Below, one piece after another: positions 39,101 through 48,100 of a stretch of DNA of 64,000 nt. The translations under genes were made by a program, and so were the position numbers. The stretch is from assembly GCF_041381155.1 (NCBI RefSeq), contig NC_091147.1:14594318-14658317 (forward strand), read 5' to 3'. Position 1 is the stretch's first letter. Every line of letters begins with the position of its first letter. This DNA comes from Argopecten irradians. Lineage: Eukaryota > Mollusca > Bivalvia > Pectinida > Pectinidae. The notes under the pieces are model-generated. The model made no database searches and had not been told where the DNA came from. It worked only from the letters and a program-made list of their open reading frames with translations.

Positions 39101-42100
39101 ATGAAATGGTGAATGTACAAGAGGAAAGTCGTTGACTTTTATTTTTTATATATTCAACTCTACATGGACACGTACTTTTTTCTTGGTATATATATATATA
39201 TATATATACATACACTGTATTGGACTATATATTAGTACCACTGAAGTCAATACATTAGGGTTTCATTAGTTCAATGTCCTATTAACAGCCAGGGTCATGT
39301 AAGGACGTGCAGGGTTTGTTGATGAGGGTATGCTGGAGTACCCGGAGAAAAACCACCAACCAGTATCTGGCAACGGCCCCACATGGGATAAGAACTCGCT
39401 ACCTAGAGGTAGAGGACTTGTGATAGTATTTTAGACATTTTAACCACATGTAAACAACAGCCCCAATACATGAAGTCAATACATGTATATTGTATTTTGA
39501 TTATCAATTTTGTAATTAAATGGAGCAACTGCAGAAATGTTTTATTCTAACTGCAATACCTGTTACTGTCTCATGAGTTATTTGACTAATGGAGTATTTA
39601 TGACTTAATTATCATTTTATTTTCAATATACATGCATAATGAAAGATAACTAAAATGTTGCTCTCGTTCTACAATACTGATTTCATTATTACATCACAAC
39701 ATCCATTTCAAGTATTGTAATACATGTATATGCAATATAAATTCAAAACTGCTTGCAGCACTCATCCCTAACAAAGACAAGACAATGAAAACAAAGAGAA
39801 AAAGAATCCTTTTTTTGTACAATTTCTACATCCTTTATAACCTTATCTTGATTTGGTACCTCTTTTGATACTGATAGAAAATGTAACATTGATTTTGCAA
39901 AACAGAACACAAACTCCAAACTTCCCTCAGACCTTAACTATAGGCTAGTAACCTCACAACTCCAAACTTCCCTCAGACCTTAACTATAGGCTAGTAACCT
40001 CACAACTCCAAACTTCCCTCAGACCTTAACTATAAGCTCCTGTCTAGTAACCTTACAACTCCAAACTTCCCTCAGACCTTAACTATAGGCGGCTAGTAAC
40101 CTTACAACTCCAAACTTCCCTCAGACCTTACCTATAGGCTCCTGTCTAGTAACCTTACAACTCCAAACTTCCCTAAGACCTTACATATAGGCTCCTGTCT
40201 AGTAACCTTACAACTCCAAACTTCCCTCAGACCTTACCTATAGGCTCCTGTCTAGTAACCTTACAACTCCAAACTTCCCTCAGACCTTACCTATAGGCTC
40301 CTGTCTAGTAACCTTACAACTCTAAACTTCCCTCAGACCTTAACTATAGGCTCCTGTCTAGTAACCTTACAACTCCAAACTTCCCTCAGACCTTACCTAT
40401 AGGCTCCTGTCTAGTAACCTTACAACTCCAAACTTCCCTCAGACCTTACCTATAGGCTCCTGTCTAGTAACCTTACAACTCCAAACTTCCCTCAGACCTT
40501 ACCTATAGGCTCCTGTCTATAATCTTACAACTCCAAACTTCCCTCAGACCTTACCTATAGGCTCCTGTCTAGTAACCTTACAACTCCAAACTTCCCTCAG
40601 ACCTTACCTATAGGCTCCTGTCTAGTAACCTTACAACTCTAAACTTCCCTCAGACCTTACCTATAGGCTCCTGTCTAGTAACCTTACAACTCCAAACTTC
40701 CCTCAGACCTTACCTATAGGCTCCTGTCTAGTAACCTTACAACTCTAAACTTCCCTCAGACCTTACCTATAGGCTCCTGTCTAGTAACCTTACAACTCCA
40801 AACTTCCCTCAGACCTTACCTATAGGCTCCTGTCTAGTAACCTTACAACTCCAAACTTCCCTCAGACCTTACCTATAGGCTCCTGTCTAGTAACCTTACA
40901 ACTCCAAACTTCCCTCAGACCTTACCTATAGGCTCCTGTCTAGTAACCTTACAACTCCAAACTTCCCTCAGACCTTACCTATAGGCTCCTGTCTAGTAAC
41001 CTTACAACTCCAAACTTCCCTCAGACCTTACCTATAGGCTCCTGTCTAGTAACCTTACAACTCCAAACTTCCCTCAGACCTTACCTATAGGCTCCTGTCT
41101 AGTAACCTTACAACTCCAAACTTCCCTCAGACCTTACCTATAGGCTCCTGTCTAGTAACCTTACAACTCCACTCAGACCTTACCTATAAGCTCCTGTCTT
41201 GTCTCCTCAGCTTGTGTCCTCATGTCCTGGGGAATTTCTTCCTCCACAACTTTAAGACTGAAAAATTAGGAACAGTATATTTAAAGAAAAATGTACAGGA
41301 CCAGGCATTCCAAACATCTACCCAGGGCTATAACTTTTGGTTAAAACCCACTATAGTTTACTAATCATATAAATTACTACATATGAAATAACGCTTGTTC
41401 TTAGGTCTGAAAAATAGGGATAGGTGCCTTTTTAATTGGTTATTCTAAAATCTGATATAGTGAACTTCTATTGATATTAGCAAAAATGCTGTGACTTCAT
41501 ATTTCCGTGTTTTATTAATCATTTCATACATGCATAATGAAGTATAGATGTGATTTGCTTTGGAATTCATGAATCAGAAAAATCATAAATGAAAATGCTC
41601 TTTGAATTTGGTGTTTCAAATTATGCGAGGCAGAAATAGGGTTCTGCATTTAATTCCAAATGTTCTTCATGGATGGTGATAAATTAATTAATTTTAAAAT
41701 CACACATTTATTCCAACATGTATTATAAAAGTAACTAGAAATATGTCTGTTAGTGCTCACTAAATACTTCCTAACCTTAATTTCCGCTATGAAATCATCC
41801 TCTGCAACAGGTGTACTGACTCATTTGTATGTTATAAACTAAATCCCAAAGTTGATGACAAAAAATAACCAGAATACGTAATTTAATGACACTGAAAATG
41901 GACGAAATTCGGGTTCTCGGCTGTACTGTAATGGCTGCCGTGGGCTTGGGGTAATCTACGAAAGCAAATGTTTAATTTTGCACTAATCACACAACGTAAA
42001 GTGTTTTATCAAGAAACACTTCGAAAGCAGTAATTGCTTATAATTACATTTTGAGGGACTTTGAATTTAATTTGTAATTTCAAGTTGATATTTGCAATAT

Positions 42101-45100
42101 ATCTGTTAATGTTTATACGTAATGGCGACCGTGTTTTCTCGTAGCCGTCGAAAATGGAGTATAAACAGAGTAAAATATATGAATACTATATGTTTAAATT
42201 TGTATAGTATTATAAAATATTTTTATTTACACTTTTTGAAATGCAAATAACGCAATAGTTCTCGGATTGGCGTACTATTTATTACAATAAAATGTAAACA
42301 AACATCGCAAGCCGCTGTGTTCCCACAATGTTTATGTGTACAGATATAAGAGTTGTACCTTTGAGCGCCCGGATGTACCTTTGTGTGACGTCATCGCCAT
42401 CTTTTCTGAAATCTCCTATAGGCTCCTGTCTAGTAACCTTACAACTCCAAACTTCCCTCAGACCTTACCTATAGGCTCCTGTCTAGTAACCTTACAACTC
42501 CAAACTTCCCTCAGACCTTACCTATAGGCTCCTGTCTAGTAACCTTACAACTCCAAACTTCCCTCAGACCTTACCTATAGGCTCCTGTCTAGTAACCTTA
42601 CAACTCCAAACTTCCCTCAGACCTTACCTATAGGCTCCTGTCTAGTAACCTTACAACTCCAAACTTCCCTCAGACCTTACCTATAGGCTCCTGTCTAGTA
42701 ACCTTACAACTCCAAACTTCCCTCAGACCTTACCTATAAGCTCCTGTCTAGTCTCCTCAGCTTGTGTCCTCATGTCCTGGGGAATTTCTTCCTCCACAAC
42801 TTTAAGACTGAAAAATTAGGAACAGTATATTCAAAGAAAAATGTATAGGACCAGGCATTCCAAACATCTACTCAAGACTATAACTTTGGGTTAACACCCA
42901 CTATAGTTTACTAATTATATAAATTACTACATATGAAATAACGCTTGTTCTTAGGTCTGAAAAATAGGGATAGGTGCCTTTTTAATTGGTTATTCTAAAA
43001 TCTGATATAGTGAACTTCTATTGATATTAGCATGCTGTGACTTCATATTTCCATGTTTTATCATTTCATACATGCATATTGAAGTATAGATGTGATTTGC
43101 TTTGGAATTCATGAATCAGAAAAATCAGAAATGAAAATGCTCTTTGAATTTGGTGCTTCAAATTATGTGAGGCAGAAATAGGGTTCTGCATTTAATTCCA
43201 AATGTTCTTCATGGATGGTGATCAATTAATTAATTTTAAATCACACATTTATTCCAACATGTATTATAAAAGTAACTAGAAATATGTCTGTTAGTGCTCA
43301 CTAAATACTTCCTAACCTTAATTTCCGCTATGAAATCATCCTCTGCAACAGGTGTACGTATCACTTTCGCTCATTATCCTTGGGACTATTGCAAGGAGAT
43401 GGTTTACGCCCTTGGTGCATTGTAATAAATACTTTCCGTTACTTCATCAGAACTTTCAATGTGAAATTACTTTGAAGTTCTTTGTTACATAAAAATGTGT
43501 TGATTATCATAGTGATATTGATACTTGTTTCGTTGTTCAAAATAGTCGTCCGCTAGAACACCGTCCAGTCTCTGTGCACGTGGTGACTTACCTGTGTCAT
43601 GCTTGAACGTCTTTCTGGGGTATATTAGATCTAGAGCTCAGACACTCAGACTGATATTTTATAATGTGTTTTTTTATTCTGTTTCTCTCACGCAAAGCTG
43701 TGTAGTTTTATAAATACTAATTAGAATTGCAGCAAATGCGGTTTATGGTCAAAGGGTTTAGTAAGCGATAGTGCAACGTACACCTAGGACCTAGGATGAT
43801 GTGAAATAAATTAAAAATATGGCTGGTACTTAAAGTTATCCGTTTCGTCACTTTCTTTTATCCACTATATAAACCTGAATTGCATTGTATTGTTCCGGAA
43901 GCTTTGATCAGATGCTTAGAATATCGTGACCAATGTAAGAGTTTGTGTGATACGCTGCATGAAGTTTACACAAAACAAATGTGTTTAGCACTGTGAAATG
44001 TCACTGTTGTTAGTGTATAGTAGATTATCGCTGACAAGTATATCTTAATATATGTTTTTAAAAGTTTTGTGTCACTAAATCAAGGCAAAATCTATTAAAC
44101 GCTAAAAGACACTGACTTTCCGTATCGCCTGCGCAGTTTGAATCTGCGCATAGCGGATGTACACAGACTCTACATCAGACAAGGAAAATTATAGTACGAG
44201 TACACTCGTACTTAAATTAACTTTCATACGTTCACTCACCCCATTGGACCGTCAAAATAGACTGCCTTCCTCCCAATAACATCAATGATACCTTCGTGGT
44301 CCTTTTCAAGCCCAACTGGCAGATGTAGCAAGGCAGCATTGTGTTTTAACTTTGATCTGTAAAATCATCATTCAAAAAAACACATGCAAACTTCCATGAT
44401 GATCATCATCCGCAACATTATTACCAATTAACATTAAGCATTGATTGCGATAATAATTTGGTCTTTCGTTGTATAGACCAAAAACCAAATTATACTCTGC
44501 ATCATTCTTTCATTAAATCAACAACTGTATTGTCTTGTATTTCTTACACATCTATAGTTAGCCCGAGATACTCTGGCCCTGACACCAGACTTGGACATTA
44601 TGACAGATAGATGTCTGGTTTAGGGCCAGAGCGCAGTAGTACTCGAAAACCTGGAATAAGCCGACACCGTTTGGTATCGGGCCAGGTACTCTCCGATTCA
44701 GACTACTTACAAAATATTACCACCGAGAATCGCCACTTACCTTGGTCTTTTCAACAAATGAATAATTTATCTACTCATTGCCATCCATTTCATAACGCAT
44801 GCACGTTCTATTGTGTCAACACAGTAGTTTCTTTTCCGCAACTTTAAATTTCCCTCGTCGTCGTCGCCATTTTCTCGTATTATGCAAATCATCTTTAATC
44901 TCGACGGATTGCTATATTTGGGTAGATATGATATTCATTTGTTGTATAGACTTTCATTTGTTGTATAGACTAAGTTTAGTGGTGCTTCTCGGTGGTCAGT
45001 CTGAATCAGAGAGTACCTGGCCCAATACCAAACGGTGTCGGCTTATTCCAGGTTTTCGAGTACTACTGCGCTCTGGCCCTACACCAGACATCTATCTGTC

Positions 45101-48100
45101 ATAATGTCTAAGTCTGGTGTCAGGGCCAGAGTATCTCGGGCTAATCTATAGTATATCAGATACAGAATTAAGAAAACATGAGAAAATTAATTAACATATT
45201 TCAACCATCAGAGTATAATTTTTAACTGCCAATCACAAGACATGAAGAGTTTTTACAGACTCAGTTCAAGATTCTTACCATTGACGTATAGATATTCTCG
45301 TGTTTTGAGCACTCCCTAATGGTTGAAAGTCTGTCTGTTGCCCAACCAACCACCATCCTCTAAATATATATAATAGTAACCCTTTCGATATTGAAAATGA
45401 CAAACCAAAGGATCGCGATTCTCCTGTAAAGTACATATAAGTTAGAATACATGTAATATAATGTCCCTGGGCCTAACCTTAGCTGGTTGAGAACTCTATA
45501 TGGATTGGCTCCCGTTCGGTCCAGTTTATTGACAAATGCCAGACATGGGACTCCGTATCTCTTCATCTGTCTGTGTACCGTGAGTGTCTGAGACTGGACC
45601 CCACCAACCCCACACAGGACAAGGACGGCCCCATCAAGGACACGTAGTGCACGCTCCACTTCCACTGTGAAGTCTATGTGGCCGGGCGTGTCTATGATGT
45701 TTATGTTGTGGCCTTGCCAGTTCACATAAGTTGCAGCAGACTGGATGGTAATACCCCGTTGTCTTTCTAACTCCATAAAATCCATCTTAGCTCCAACATT
45801 ATCTTTGCCCTTAACCTGAATGTGTAAAATTACCGATTTAAGGTATAATCATGTACAGAGAATAAACTATACATGTATATTTATCCATCAGGACCATCAC
45901 ATTACAAATATTTGGTCTTCAGTTTCCTACAGTATATGACCTCCAGTTACCTACAGTATATGGCCTTCCGTTACCTACAGCATATGGCCTTCAGTTACTT
46001 ACAGTATATGACCTTCAGTTACCTACAGTGTATCCTTCGGTAACAAGTATTATATGGCCTTCAGTTAACAACAATATATGGCATTCACTTACTTAAAATA
46101 TTCAGCCTCCAGTGACCTACAGAATATGACCTTCAGTTACCTACAATATTCGGCCTCCAGTTACCTACAGTATATGGCCTTCAGTTACCTACAATATTTG
46201 GCCTCCAGTTATATATATGTACAGTAATCGCCTTCAGTTACATTGTACCTACAATATTTGGCCTTCAGTTACCTGCAGTATATGGCCTTCAGTTACATAC
46301 AATATCCAGCCTCCAGTTACCTACAGTATATAGCCTTCAGTGACTTACAGTATATGACCTTCACTTCAGTAACCTACAGTATATGGCCTTCAGTTACCTA
46401 CAGTATATGACCTTAAGTTACTTACAGTATACTTCTTCATTTACCTACAGTGTACCATTCATGGTTACCAACAATATATGCCTTCAGTACCTACAATATA
46501 TGGCCTTCACTTACTTACAGTGTATGACCTTCACTTCAGCAACCTACAGTATATGGCCTTCAGTTACCTACAGTATATGGCCTTCAGTTACCAACAGTAT
46601 ATGACCTTCAGTTACTTACAGTATATGACCTTCAGTTACCTACAGTGTATACTTCAGTAACAAGCAATATATGGCCTTCAGTTACCTACAATATATGGCA
46701 TTCAGTTACTTACAGTATATGACTTCAGTTACCTACAGTTGGCCTTCAGTTACCTACAGTATATGGCCTTAAGTTACTACAGTATATGACCTTCAGTTAC
46801 TTACAGTGTATACCTTCAGTTACCTACAGTATATGCCTTCAGTTACCTACATTATGACCTTCAGTTACTTACAGTATATGGCCTTCTACAGTGTACTTAC
46901 AGTATATGACCTTCACTTCACAAACCTACAGTATATGGCCTTCAGTTACCTACAGTATATGGCCTTCAGTTTACCTACAGTATATGACCTTCAGTTACTT
47001 ACAGTATATGACCTTCAGTTACCTACAGTGTATCCTTCAGTAACAAGCAATATATGGCCTTCAGTTACCAACAATATATGGCATTCAGTTACTTACAGTA
47101 TGACTGTCAGTTACCTACAGTATATGGCCTTCAGTTACCTACAGTATATGACCTTCAGTTACTTACAGTATATGACCTTCAGTTACCTACAGTGTATCCT
47201 TCAGTAACAAACAATATATGGCCTTCAGTTACCAACAATATATGGCATTCACTTACTTACAGTGTATGACCTTCACTTCAGTAACCTACAGTATATGGCC
47301 TTCAGTTACCTACAGTATATGGCCTTCAGTTACCTACAGTATATGACCTTCAGTTACTTACAGTATATGACCTTCAGTTACCTACAGTGTATCCTTCAGT
47401 AACAAGCAATATATGGCCTTCAGTTACCAACAATATATGGCATTCAGTTACTTATAGTATATGACCTTCAGTTACCTACAGTATATGGCCTTCAGTTACC
47501 TACAGTATATGACCTTCAGTTACTTACAGTATATGACCTTCAGTTACCTACAGTGTATCCTTCAGTTACCAACAATATATGGCCTTCAGTTACCAACAAT
47601 ATATGGCTTTCAGTTACCTACAGTATATGACCTTCAGTTACATACAAAATGTACATGCACAGTAAGAGTACATAACATATTATAATCAGATGTTTCTTTC
47701 TTCAATGTTAATAATAATGTTAGAAACAAGAGGCCCATGGGCCTTAACGGTCATCTGCCTATTAGCACAATACAACGTAGTTGTTTAATGATTTTAGCAT
47801 ATTTGACCTCTGTGATCTTGAATGAAGATCAAGGTCATTCATTTGAACAAACTTGGTAGCTCTTCATCCCAGCATGTCACAGGTCCAATATCAGGTCTCT
47901 AGGCCTCCTAGTTATTCTAAAGAAACTGTTTAAAGATTTAAACCAATTTGACCCATGTGATCTTGAATGAAGGTCAAGGTCATTCATTTGAACAAATTTG
48001 GTAGCCCTTCATCTCAGCCTGCTGCAGGCCCAATATGAGTATCCCAGGCATTTCGGTTCTTGAGAAGAGTTTTTAAAGATTTTAGCCTATTTGACCCCTG

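Noticed and set aside
39905..42733. Possible CRISPR-like array because of regular repeats
   Set aside because: Units are contiguous 53-bp copies without unique spacers, in an animal gene intron.
44611..45104. Two open frames inside the 585-bp element
   Set aside because: They run through the inverted repeats and centre of a MITE and match no protein family.
46383..47685. Plus-strand open frames with [12 protein letters not shown] repeats
   Set aside because: By-product of a 24-bp unit, which is a multiple of three and lacks stops in one frame.
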